This document shows positions 1-7,627 of a stretch of 37,636 bases of DNA, piece by piece; the first letter of the stretch is position 1, and each line of letters begins with the position of its first letter. The notes below the pieces were generated by a model. That model was not told where the DNA came from. It saw only the letters and a program-made list of their open reading frames with translations, and did no database searches. A program made the position numbers and the translations under genes. Source of the stretch: an uncultured Christensenella sp. (GTDB taxonomy: Bacteria > Bacillota > Clostridia > Christensenellales > UBA1242); the NCBI GenBank assembly GCA_949293905.1, contig CASFFG010000010.1:1-37636 (forward strand), given 5' to 3'.

Positions 1-214
1 TATGATTATAACTTTAGCAAAATTTCGATATTTAGTCAATGTGATTTAAAATATTTAAATTTATTAAAAAATAATTAATTATTTATTTTTTTATAAAAAT
101 TTTTGATTTTTTACTAAAATTTTATTATTTTTTGATATTTTATATAATTTTTAATAGTTTTTTTGGTAATTTTTAATTATTTTTAATAATTTTCGATTTT
201 TTATTCTATTAAAA

Positions 215-1225
215 TTATAGACTTAAATTTGGTTTTGGAGCAAGAGTCATATCGGCAATTCCAACGCCCGAGATGTAGGCAAAGTAACCTGCGCTTCCTA
301 TCATTGCTGCGTTATCTGTACAATACTCCATTTTGGGAATGAAACATTCAATTCCATTTTCATTCGCAACACTAGTTAATTGCGCTCTAAGTCTTTTGTT
401 TGCGCTCACCCCACCCGCTAAAACAACTTTTTTATAACCTAAATTTTTAGCAGCACGAATTGTTTTCTCTACAAGTTCATCTACTGTGCTTTTACTGAAA
501 CTATAACATATGTCCTCTTTTGGAACGGGTTTACCAGTCTGCTCTAATTTATGGACATAGTTAATTATTGCCGTCTTCTTTCCGCTAAAACTGAAATTGT
601 ATCCTAGTTCGTGATTAGGCTTTGTAAATTCAATATAATTCTTCCCTTTCTCTGCAAGTGCGTCGACTTTCGGTCCACCGGGATAACCGAGTCCAAGCAC
701 GCGTGCAACTTTATCAAAACTCTCGCCCGCTGCGTCGTCTAAGGTGTTACCGATAATAGAATGATGATTAAAATCTTTCACTTCGATTATTGCAGTATGT
801 CCACCACTAACAAGCAAGCAAACAAATGGCGGATTAAGGTCTGGAAACGATAGGTAGTTGCCCGCAATATGTCCGTATATGTGGTTCACTGCAATTAGCG
901 GTATATCTAACGCATACGAAAGCGCTTTTGCGTAACTCACTCCCACAATCAGCGAGCCGATAAGTCCTGCACCGTAAGTCACAGCAATTGCGTCTATATC
1001 TTTAAAAGTGCAACCGGCTTTTTCAAGTGCGAGAGCAACGACATTATCAATAGCAGTGATATGATTTCGACTTGCAACTTCGGGCACAACTCCACCAAAA
1101 CGCGTATGGATATCTATTTGGCTTGATACTATATTTGACAGGCAAACTCTGCCGTCCACTACGACGGCACAACTCGTTTCATCACAACTACTTTCAATCG
1201 CCAATATCTTAAATCCTAATTTCAT
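215..1225 (-). CDS. tsaD: tRNA N6-adenosine threonylcarbamoyltransferase
   Basis: TsaD (Kae1/YgjD family), the catalytic partner of TsaB/TsaE that transfers the threonylcarbamoyl group to A37 of ANN-decoding tRNAs in the cytoplasm. The 336-residue length is normal. Visible marks are the N-terminal ATP-binding stretch ILAIESSCDETSCA (res 7-20), the metal-binding HIYGH pair (His115, His119), SGGHT (140-144), a glycine-rich GLGYPGGP segment, and CTDNAAMIG near the C-terminus, whose Asp completes the iron site. No ribosome site precedes the ATG. Instead a promoter ends 6 bases upstream, so the mRNA is probably leaderless (see promoter entry). No tsaB or tsaE lies beside it in the window. The family call is certain. 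Confidence 0.97.
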   Translation of the reverse strand: MKLGFKILAIESSCDETSCAVVVDGRVCLSNIVSSQIDIHTRFGGVVPEVASRNHITAIDNVVALALEKAGCTFKDIDAIAVTYGAGLIGSLIVGVSYAKALSYALDIPLIAVNHIYGHIAGNYLSFPDLNPPFVCLLVSGGHTAIIEVKDFNHHSIIGNTLDDAAGESFDKVARVLGLGYPGGPKVDALAEKGKNYIEFTKPNHELGYNFSFSGKKTAIINYVHKLEQTGKPVPKEDICYSFSKSTVDELVEKTIRAAKNLGYKKVVLAGGVSANKRLRAQLTSVANENGIECFIPKMEYCTDNAAMIGSAGYFAYISGVGIADMTLAPKPNLSL

Positions 1226-1231
1226 GTCATA

Positions 1232-1260
1232 ATTTTAACACTAATTATAAATTTTTGCAA
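1232..1260 (-). promoter_or_regulatory. tsaD promoter, likely leaderless transcript
   Basis: Minus-strand -35 TTGCAA (1255-1260), 17-base spacer, and an extended -10 TGtTAAAAT with the hexamer at 1232-1237. Only 6 bases separate the -10 from the tsaD ATG at 1225, so transcription should start at or within a base of the A of the ATG. There is no Shine-Dalgarno sequence. Confidence 0.6.
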
Positions 1261-1350
1261 GAAATAATTATAATTTTGATAATTTCTAATAGAATAGAAA
1301 AACTTGACTTAAAATTTTATTTGGATTATCCTAATAAAAAGGAGAAAATT

Positions 1351-2259
1351 ATGCCACCAAGAAGAAGTTCGAGTAGACCTCGTAGAGCGGGGAGTCATTT
1401 TACGAGTAGACCTCGTAGAGCGGGGAGTCATTTTAGCGGAAGAGTCAGTAAAAACGTCGGCAGGTCGCATTTTTCAAGCCCGGTGGTAGCGCCTATTCGT
1501 ACGCCAGTAAGAAGGTCAGCCCTTATTCGTTCGCCACGAATTTACGTCTTTAACGGTAGGAAATACACATATTCAACAGGCACTAATAATCGAATTCGTA
1601 CTATCAATATTCTTATCATAATTGCGCTTATTATGACTGCGATTTTTGTCAGTTCGCACTTTGCAAACGATAACGACCTTAAGACTATCGAGCGAGATAG
1701 GGCGCATTATCTATCAATGATTGAGATCGCGGAAAGTACGCCCAGCTTAATTCAAACGGCAACTGTCACGGGATACAACACTAACGGCGCGGGCGGGAAA
1801 TATTTTATCTATTACACGGTTTATAATGACTTTAACCATGCAATTTACGAGGGAGAATCTTACTCGGTATATACTTTAGACGAGGTGCAGAGTTTACTCC
1901 ATAAGGAAATTGAGGTCGCGTTTGAGAGTCAACTCATCACTCGCAATACGGACAGCATACCGGTAGATTACAAAGACAAAGCACTCGAAGATGACGGCGA
2001 ATACATTAAAGCGAGCGAAAATAAGCGGACATCTATGTGGTTATCTATTGTTGCAGGAGTAACCTGTGGCGCGCTAATTATCGTGAATATAATAATCAAA
2101 GTGGAAGATCGCGAGTATGTGGAAGACACGAGTTCGGGTCCAAGCAATGCAAGTGTGAGCGCACAAAATAAGCCGAAAATAAACAAGTGTGAATACTGCG
2201 GAACAATTTTAGGCGAAAATGAAACATCTTGTCCAAACTGCGGGGCGCATAAATCGTAA
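1351..2259 (+). CDS. two-TM protein with Arg-rich repeat N-terminus and C-terminal zinc ribbon
   Basis: A 302-residue protein of unknown function. I chose the ATG at 1351 because AAGGAG lies just before it; the longer open frame from 1255 has no ribosome site and reads through AT-rich spacer. The N-terminus is basic and low complexity (RRSSSRPRRAGSHF repeated) and contains an exact 33-bp tandem duplication. A membrane segment follows around res 90-108 (ILIIIALIMTAIFVSSHF), then an extracytoplasmic-looking domain of about 120 residues, a second membrane segment (WLSIVAGVTCGALIIVNIII), and a CEYCG...CPNCG zinc ribbon at the extreme C-terminus. It heads a group of zinc-ribbon proteins (to about 4.2 kb) that may share a membrane-associated role. 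The function is not recognised. Confidence 0.8.
   Translation: MPPRRSSSRPRRAGSHFTSRPRRAGSHFSGRVSKNVGRSHFSSPVVAPIRTPVRRSALIRSPRIYVFNGRKYTYSTGTNNRIRTINILIIIALIMTAIFVSSHFANDNDLKTIERDRAHYLSMIEIAESTPSLIQTATVTGYNTNGAGGKYFIYYTVYNDFNHAIYEGESYSVYTLDEVQSLLHKEIEVAFESQLITRNTDSIPVDYKDKALEDDGEYIKASENKRTSMWLSIVAGVTCGALIIVNIIIKVEDREYVEDTSSGPSNASVSAQNKPKINKCEYCGTILGENETSCPNCGAHKS
1370..1435 (+). repeat. 33-bp tandem duplication inside the zinc-ribbon protein gene
   Basis: Two identical 33-bp copies (1370-1402 and 1403-1435) that keep frame and duplicate an 11-residue SRPRRAGSHFT-type unit. Perfect identity suggests a recent slip, and copy number could vary between strains. Confidence 0.95.
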
Positions 2260-2306
2260 AATTCAGTTAAAAAAATCGCTAAAATAAATAGCGATTTTTA
2301 ATATAT

Positions 2307-2753
2307 TTACATATCTTTAAATTCGTGTCCACACTTTTCGCAAAATGATGCCATTGCGCTATTTTTAGTTTTACAATTAGGGCAAGTTTTGAGTCCTAAA
2401 CCTCCGTGCTGTTTTGCACCGCAATGCTCACAATATTCGGCATGTTTTGTGATAACTTTCCCACATTTATCGCAAAGGCGAGTGCCTGATATACCCTTAG
2501 ATTTATTACCATCTCTCACACTTTTCCAACTGGAAATCATACTGAATGAAAATAAAATTAAATACAAACCGAAGAGCGCAAGAGCGAGCGCAACAATGCC
2601 CGCTATGACCATAATCAAATATTTCGTCCAGTGGGTCATATGAAGGATCGCGTACACTCCGCCGTACACACTACCGCAAGCAAGTGCTATAAGCAAAATT
2701 GCAAACAGTACGAACGCGGTCTTTCCATAACGAGTTTCTCTATACTTAAACAT
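2307..2753 (-). CDS. two-TM protein with two C-terminal zinc ribbons
   Basis: A 148-residue protein with two hydrophobic helices (about res 12-36 and 42-72), followed by two treble-clef/zinc-ribbon units: CDKCGKVITKHAEYCEHCG and CPNCKTKNSAMASFCEKCG. It is encoded directly downstream of the SPFH/zinc-ribbon gene on the same strand with a gap of 9 bases, so the two are almost certainly co-transcribed. Zinc ribbons attached to small membrane proteins are common in Bacillota and usually uncharacterised. They may mediate protein contacts at the membrane. No enzyme motif is visible. Confidence 0.82.
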   Translation of the reverse strand: MFKYRETRYGKTAFVLFAILLIALACGSVYGGVYAILHMTHWTKYLIMVIAGIVALALALFGLYLILFSFSMISSWKSVRDGNKSKGISGTRLCDKCGKVITKHAEYCEHCGAKQHGGLGLKTCPNCKTKNSAMASFCEKCGHEFKDM

Positions 2754-2762
2754 ATTCGCCCC

Positions 2763-3884
2763 CTACTTTACCTTTTCTCCACAATCTGGGCAAAATTTTG
2801 CCTTAGCAGAAAGTGTTTTTCCACATTTAGGGCAAATTTTATCAATATTTCCTAATTTCTCACCGCAATTCACGCAGAATTTGCTACCCTTTGAAATAGG
2901 TTCTCCGCATTTTGGGCAAGAGAGCGCTTGTGACGCTCCACATTCTGGACAAAACTTAGATTTCCCTGGAATAGATGCTCCACATTTTATGCACTGGATA
3001 GTGACCTGTTTTTTAGTGTCCTTTGCCGTATTAATAGCATTAGCAAACACATTCCCCATATTCACTCCCGCGCCCAAGCCTACTCCTAAACCAGCGAGCC
3101 CGCCAGCACTTGGATTTTTAGCCGATTCTTCAATGGCATTAGCCGCCTTAAACTGAGTATATGTGCCCATTTTATCCGCCATAACGCCCATTTTAGTGCG
3201 TTCATCAAGCATCTTTTCTACATCATCTGGAAGAGATAAATTCTCGATAACAAAGTTAGATAGTTTAAGTCCAAGAGGCGCAAATTCTTCTTTCGATTTC
3301 TCTTCAACGCTCTTACCAAGTTCCTTATAGTTAGCGGCAAGGTCGAGAGCAGAAAGTTTACTCTCGCCGATAGCGTCCGTTAAAAGTTGAATAAGCGTTG
3401 ACTTATACTGTGTTACAATATCACTTACTCTATAAATTGGGTTAGTGCCGAAACACTCACGCATAAATTTAGTAGCATCTTCAACCTTAAAAGCGAAAGT
3501 GCCATATCCACGAAGGCGAATGTTACCGAAATCGACATCACGCATCATAATAGGGTTCTGTGTTCCCCACTTTAGCCCTAAAAAGCGCTTTGTATTCACG
3601 AAATAAACTTCCGCTTTGATGCGCGAATTTCCGCCAGTAGTTAAACTAAGCATTTTAGTCAAAAATGGAATATTTTCGGTTGCTAGTTTATATGTACCTG
3701 GGCCGAAAACATCAGCAATCTCCCCTTTATGCACGAACATAGCGACCTGGCTTTCGCGAACAATAAGGGTTGAACTATTCATAATCTCTTCCCTATCGGT
3801 CAACGGATAACGATAGACGATAATATCGTTACTAGCGTCCTTCCACTCGATAACGGATAATAATTGTCTTTTAAAAAATCCCAT
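2763..3884 (-). CDS. SPFH-domain protein with three C-terminal zinc ribbons (YdjI-like)
   Basis: A 373-residue protein resembling Bacillus YdjI and other 'virion core protein'-type SPFH proteins. The N-terminus MGFFKRQLLSVIEWKD and the segment STLIVRESQVAMFVHKGE followed by FGPGTYKL are typical of that family. The SPFH (band-7/prohibitin-like) core runs to about res 240. A Gly/Ala-rich linker (about 255-285) follows, then three CxxC...CxxC ribbons (CIKCG/CPECG, CPKCG/CVNCG, CPKCG/CPDCG). In B. subtilis YdjI takes part in a membrane-stress complex recruiting PspA; that PspA link is knowledge of the family, and no pspA is seen here. It starts at an ATG preceded by AAGGAG. The stop is TAG. It is followed by the two-TM zinc-ribbon gene in the same operon. 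Confidence 0.88.
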   Translation of the reverse strand: MGFFKRQLLSVIEWKDASNDIIVYRYPLTDREEIMNSSTLIVRESQVAMFVHKGEIADVFGPGTYKLATENIPFLTKMLSLTTGGNSRIKAEVYFVNTKRFLGLKWGTQNPIMMRDVDFGNIRLRGYGTFAFKVEDATKFMRECFGTNPIYRVSDIVTQYKSTLIQLLTDAIGESKLSALDLAANYKELGKSVEEKSKEEFAPLGLKLSNFVIENLSLPDDVEKMLDERTKMGVMADKMGTYTQFKAANAIEESAKNPSAGGLAGLGVGLGAGVNMGNVFANAINTAKDTKKQVTIQCIKCGASIPGKSKFCPECGASQALSCPKCGEPISKGSKFCVNCGEKLGNIDKICPKCGKTLSAKAKFCPDCGEKVK

Positions 3885-3947
3885 AAAATCTCCTTAAGTA
3901 TATTATATCAAAAATTTTATAATTAAAGCAAGTAATTTAGTGTAAAT

Positions 3948-4202
3948 TTAATCTTTAAACTTTCCACCTTTAAAAATATCTGTTAAAATTACACCGCCTA
4001 AAAATCCGCCCACCGCATCGCTAAAATTTTTCCCATTAAATTCGGGCTTTCCGTCCATTTTTAGTTCCTTAATCTCTTTCGGTTGATAATACTTATTTGC
4101 GCTCCCGCAATACGAGCATTTCTTTTCATCTGGAAGCACGCTTGCGCCACAACTAGCACATTTAAAATTTTCTTTTTCTCGCTTTAATTCTTCTTTTTCC
4201 AT
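3948..4202 (-). CDS. small zinc-ribbon protein
   Basis: An 84-residue soluble protein. A charged N-terminus (KEELKREKENFK) leads into one zinc ribbon, CASCGASVLPDEKKCSYCGS (about res 15-34). A short region and a Gly-rich hydrophobic tail (FSDAVGGFLGGVILTDIF) follow. AAGG-type bases precede the ATG. It lies upstream of the SPFH gene on the same strand with a gap of about 60 bases, so it probably belongs to the same zinc-ribbon cluster. The function is unknown. Confidence 0.75.
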   Translation of the reverse strand: MEKEELKREKENFKCASCGASVLPDEKKCSYCGSANKYYQPKEIKELKMDGKPEFNGKNFSDAVGGFLGGVILTDIFKGGKFKD

Positions 4203-4301
4203 AGTTTTCCTTATTAACTTTATGTCCCTTAATTTATCAAGTAATTTTAATATTGATTTTATACTTATAACTTATTTTATGACTTAATTAGATATTTTAA
4301 A

Positions 4302-4802
4302 TTATTCAATATTTTTTGGTTCTGTGTTTTCATATATTCTAAAAGTGTAATCCACTCCATTTTCATGCATCGTTGGTGAGGATTCTTTTAATTTAAATCC
4401 ATTGTCTTCTATATCATTTATGTATGTATCCGCGCTTGTTTCGGTTTCAATCCGCGTAACATATGCGTATTTACAGTAATCCATAAGTTGATTGTATATC
4501 TTTGCTCCGCCACAAACAAAGATATTTTCACTATCATATGTTTTGAGTACATCAAACAATTCAGGTATGCTATGCACAATAATAGTGCCTTCAAGAACTA
4601 TATCTCTTTTACTAGTCATGACGATATTAACTCTATTTGGCAAGGGCTTTTTGGGAAGAGAAAGATATGTATTTAGTCCCATTACGACCACTTTATTAGT
4701 CGTTTTTTCTTTAAAATATTTCAAGTCTTTAGGTAAATGAAATAGCAATTTATTTTTATTGCCAATCGCGTAATTCCTTGTAATCGCAACAATTAAATTC
4801 AT
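4302..4802 (-). CDS. folA: dihydrofolate reductase
   Basis: DHFR reduces dihydrofolate to tetrahydrofolate with NADPH in the cytoplasm. At 166 residues it has the expected size. Marks: MNLIVAITRNYAIGNKNKLLFHLPKDLKYFK (N-terminal strand, Met20-type loop, substrate helix), VVMGLNTYLSLP (the NADPH-binding MGxxT element), and VCGGAKIY (the second GG pair near the cofactor). I chose the inner ATG at 4802, which has GGAG seven bases upstream; the longer frame from 4838 adds 12 residues without a ribosome site. No thyA adjoins it here. The family is certain; the start is probable. Confidence 0.93.
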   Translation of the reverse strand: MNLIVAITRNYAIGNKNKLLFHLPKDLKYFKEKTTNKVVVMGLNTYLSLPKKPLPNRVNIVMTSKRDIVLEGTIIVHSIPELFDVLKTYDSENIFVCGGAKIYNQLMDYCKYAYVTRIETETSADTYINDIEDNGFKLKESSPTMHENGVDYTFRIYENTEPKNIE

Positions 4803-5087
4803 AATCTCCACACACCATATTGATTTAATTAAATTCATACTAGCATAACGAAATTATATTAACGAAATTTTTATAATGAAAATTCAAATCTGTCAACACT
4901 TTTATTATATCAAATTTTGTCGTATTATGTAAATTGATTTATTACTATTTTACTAAATACTAAAGTCGTTTTTTATTAACTGAAAAATTTGTTAACTGAA
5001 TATTCACAAAGCATATACTCTCGTTTTAAGCGAATTTGCATAGTTTACTATATTGTAATTTTATGAAGAGTTAAATATTTTTTGACG

Positions 5088-5112
5088 AAAAAACCGAGAT
5101 TGTCTCGGTCTT
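5088..5112 (-). terminator. intrinsic terminator of the TasA/CalY-like gene
   Basis: A 7-bp GC-rich hairpin (ACCGAGA 5093-5099 with TCTCGGT 5103-5109, 3-base loop) followed on the minus strand by a run of six T. It sits 18 bases after the stop of the gene at 5130. The rest of 4839-5087 is AT-rich with no feature I can support. Confidence 0.85.
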
Positions 5113-5129
5113 TAAATCACTTTTATTGG

Positions 5130-5828
5130 TTATGCGTCGAAATTCCAACGCACAGATTCGTGTAGCCTATCCATTATATAAAAGCATTTTTCTTCGTCTG
5201 GAAGATTTTCAAAATTTGGTATATCGTAGAAACTATTGTATGCTATAGCATATGCTTGGAAAGTAAAACTAATACGCTTACCTTGGAATTCATTTTTAAC
5301 AGACGAGCCATGTAATTTTAATTGATTTTTTGCGATAAGCACAATGTCCGATTGTTCAGGAACTACTGGAGTCAAATTGATAAAACAGCGTACATCTGCC
5401 GGATTAGTTTCGTCCGTATCAACATAACGATAGTGCGTCCAAGCGTCATTGCCAATATCTAAAATCTGGTTGGTATTGGAAATATCGACTATTGCTTCTG
5501 GGTCGTCAAGTTCGCTCACTTGCACAGAATAAACTGCAACCAAGTAGATATCAACATTTGATGTGTTAAAAATGGTTAGCGCACTATTTTCAAGCGACTG
5601 ACCCGGAACGACAAGACTGTTCGTCATAATGATTTCACTAGAACCGCTCTCGCCCTGCTCATTGTCCGCATACATAGAAATTTTTAAGTTACCTAGCGTA
5701 ACAAATCCCGATATTCTATTAGAACGATAACTATAATATGCATAAACACCGCCACATACTGAGACAAAAATCAGCAGTATGGCGAGAATGATAATCGTCA
5801 ATGTTTGCCCTGAAAGTTTCCTAGTCAT
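5130..5828 (-). CDS. exported TasA/CalY (camelysin)-like protein
   Basis: A 232-residue protein with an N-terminal membrane/signal segment (about res 10-31, LTIIILAILLIFVSVCGGVYAYYS). After it comes a short loop and GFVTLGNLKISMYADNE, the layout typical of TasA/CalY-type biofilm matrix proteins: signal, YYS, then a first strand of a beta-sandwich. The rest is beta-rich (SLVVPGQSLENSALTIFNTSNVDIYL is the usual 'pG..i...i.v.Nt.......lr' segment of the family). GGGG precedes the ATG, and a terminator follows. Neither the SipW-type peptidase nor a second TasA-like gene is adjacent, which is unusual. The fold assignment is inference from pattern; it could be another SipW-dependent-type surface protein. 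Confidence 0.6.
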   Translation of the reverse strand: MTRKLSGQTLTIIILAILLIFVSVCGGVYAYYSYRSNRISGFVTLGNLKISMYADNEQGESGSSEIIMTNSLVVPGQSLENSALTIFNTSNVDIYLVAVYSVQVSELDDPEAIVDISNTNQILDIGNDAWTHYRYVDTDETNPADVRCFINLTPVVPEQSDIVLIAKNQLKLHGSSVKNEFQGKRISFTFQAYAIAYNSFYDIPNFENLPDEEKCFYIMDRLHESVRWNFDA

Positions 5829-6056
5829 ATTACCCCTATATATAAAATAGTTTATTTATATGAAGAGATAAAGTCAAATCTTTTCTTCGATTTTACAAAT
5901 TTTAACAAAATATTTTCATTTTTAACAAAAAATAGCGATTTTTATTATAAATTTCGTTAATTTTATATTAAGTCTTACCAAATGCTTTTGTATTATAGTT
6001 TTTGATGGTATTATGCAAAAATAAAATTAACAAAACATTTTTAGCAGTAACTAATT

Positions 6057-6422
6057 TTAAAGCACGATTTCGCTAAGAATATAGTCGCGAAGTAACACTA
6101 TAAATTTACAACAACTAGGTCGTCTATCCGCACTCCAAAATGTTAGCAACTTTTGCTTAATTGTACCCCAAAAAAGTTTAATAACATTACGAATATCTCT
6201 CTCCACTGTGAAATCACTCTTTTCGTATTTTTTAGCGAGTTCGGGATAAACTTCTCGCGAGAAAGAGCGTATCTCACAATCATTATTAATTAGATAATCT
6301 AATATGTCCACTAAATAATAGTAAGCAATGTACTTTCGTGAAATTCCTATATCTAAAACTCGCTTTTTGACAAAATAATTTGTACTGACTATTTTTGAGC
6401 ATTGTTCGCTCTTCAATCCCAT
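6057..6422 (-). CDS. orphan Spo0A C-terminal (DNA-binding) domain protein
   Basis: A 121-residue protein without a receiver domain. It aligns along its length with the Spo0A effector domain: DIGISRKYIAYYYLVDIL matches the 'lGi..hikGyqYLrdai' helix; EVYPELAKKYEKSDFTVERD matches 'elYP.iAkkynttpsrVERa'; RNVIKLFWG matches the recognition-side helix ending in W; and RRPSCCKFIVLLRDYI matches 'gkPTNsEFIaliAD'. Spo0A normally has a phosphoacceptor domain of about 120 residues in front. Here AAGGA precedes the ATG and nothing receiver-like is in frame upstream. It probably binds 0A-box-like DNA constitutively or with another partner. Two substitutions in the last helix (SCCK for TNSE) suggest divergence. 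I am fairly sure of the family, not of the role. Confidence 0.75.
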   Translation of the reverse strand: MGLKSEQCSKIVSTNYFVKKRVLDIGISRKYIAYYYLVDILDYLINNDCEIRSFSREVYPELAKKYEKSDFTVERDIRNVIKLFWGTIKQKLLTFWSADRRPSCCKFIVLLRDYILSEIVL

Positions 6423-6468
6423 TTAATTTCCTTTTAAATACAACCTGAATTTTAGGTGTGTAATGTAC

Positions 6469-6498
6469 AATTTAGCATAATTTTTTATTAAAGTCAAT
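6469..6498 (-). promoter_or_regulatory. probable promoter of the Spo0A-like gene with flanking TGTACA palindromes
   Basis: On the minus strand TTGACT is followed after 17 bases by TAAATT, a fair sigma-A-like promoter pointing to the gene at 6422. Two TGTACA palindromes flank it (6464-6469 and, within TTTTGTACAAAA, 6505-6510), 41 bases apart or about four helical turns. They may be operator half-sites, possibly autoregulatory; this is inference. Confidence 0.35.
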
Positions 6499-6604
6499 TA
6501 ATTTTGTACAAAATATTATAAATTTTTACAAAAATTTTTATTTATTTACAAAAATCATCAATTTTATTTCATAAGCAAAAGTATTGCGTAATTAAAAAAA
6601 TTAG

Positions 6605-6610
6605 TATAAA
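6605..6610 (+). promoter_or_regulatory. possible -10 box of the GDPD gene
   Basis: TATAAA ends 8 bases before the ATG at 6619, with no clear Shine-Dalgarno. The -35 is poor (TTGCGT at a 15-base spacing). If used, it would give a nearly leaderless mRNA like those of tsaD and truA. Confidence 0.3.
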
Positions 6611-6618
6611 ATGTAAGA

Positions 6619-7567
6619 ATGAGCGATTGTAAATATAAAATAGCATTCATATTTATTATTTTATCGATAATCACAATTATATGCTTGGAATTTATTAAAA
6701 TCTTTTCTGGTTTTCATTTTTTATTAGGAATATTATGCATACAAGTTATTTTGTCTATTATCGCAGGGGCTTTGTGCTTAATTTATTTTAAAAATAGTCC
6801 TAAATACCTAATAATATTAAGTTGCGCCTGCATTCTATTTATATATCCGTGCATTCCTAAACTGAATTTTAACAATTCGTTTAAATTCGTACTTCATGCG
6901 GGGGGGGGGGAACAACGGCTATAATTATTTAAATTCTAAAGAAATTTTCACAGATTATGCAAATAAGGGAATAGAATATATCGAACTGGACTTCTTATAC
7001 ACTAGCGATAACTATATTGTTGCCTCACATAATTTTGAACATTACGACGAATTCAATTTTGATAACCGCCCTAGTTTAGAAGAATTTGAAGAGAACTTGA
7101 TATTTGGGCGGTACAGTGGAATAACTTATGATTGGCTAATTGAAGAATTGAGACTCTATCCGGACATTAAAATAGTTTTCGACACGAAAGAAAAATACCC
7201 TTTTAAACTACTGACTGATATGGTGGATATTGCAAAGGAAAAGAATTTCGATATATTCTCTCGGTTTATTGTTCAAGTTTATAGTATTGAAAATTATTAT
7301 GATGTAACCAATAATTTTGATTTTGACAGAATATGGTTCACTAATTATAAAGTCCTCTACTCTCCGCTCGAAATCATTAATTACTTTGGAGATAAAGAAG
7401 ACGTTGATGTCATAGTTTTGCATTATTTTCTTTGGTGGCAACTATCACTAACAAACTTTGATTTAAAGAAAGATATTGCCGTACACACAGTAAATGACCC
7501 GAAGTTTATAAAATATTTGAGTTATAACAATGTAGATTATATCTATGTAGATTACATCAGCGAATAA
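6619..7567 (+). pseudogene. membrane glycerophosphodiester phosphodiesterase, frameshifted at a G11 run
   Basis: Two overlapping open frames (6619-6924 and 6896-7567) join into one protein if the G run at 6900-6910 were ten rather than eleven bases. The N-terminal part has about three membrane helices (res 8-30, 33-57, 62-82). The C-terminal part is a GDPD/PLC-type barrel: joined HAGGGNNGYNYLNSKEIF gives the first catalytic His, IELDF the Glu/Asp metal pair, ASHNF the second His, and KKDIAVHTVNDPKFIKYLSY...DYIYVDY the final strand. The enzyme would cleave glycerophosphodiesters or membrane-derived substrates at the membrane. Because the only lesion is in a slippage-prone tract, I read it as an OFF state of a phase-variable gene, or recent decay or an assembly error, rather than an old pseudogene. 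Confidence 0.8.
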
Positions 7568-7627
7568 AAAAGTTTACAATGCAGTGAAGCATATTAACTT
7601 CACTTAACTCATTGTAAACTTTTATTT
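7567..7627. terminator. bidirectional terminator between GDPD and tex
   Basis: A long two-tier hairpin. Outer arms AAAAGTTTACAATG (7568-7581) and its complement (7610-7623) are perfect; inner arms AGTGAAG (7583-7589) and CTTCACT (7598-7604) are also perfect. T runs occur on both strands, so it can end both convergent genes. Confidence 0.85.

Noticed and set aside
1-214. Possible repeat or origin-like AT-rich stretch
   Set aside because: Strongly T-rich with loose TTTTTGATTTT-type repeats, but no DnaA boxes, defined unit or gene; similar low-complexity spacers occur at 13640-13715 and 14280-14400.
1255-1350. Longer start for the 1351-2259 gene
   Set aside because: The extra 32 codons read through AT-rich spacer with no ribosome site, while AAGGAG directly precedes the ATG at 1351.
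1370-1435. CRISPR-like array
   Set aside because: Just two abutting copies without spacers, inside a coding frame.
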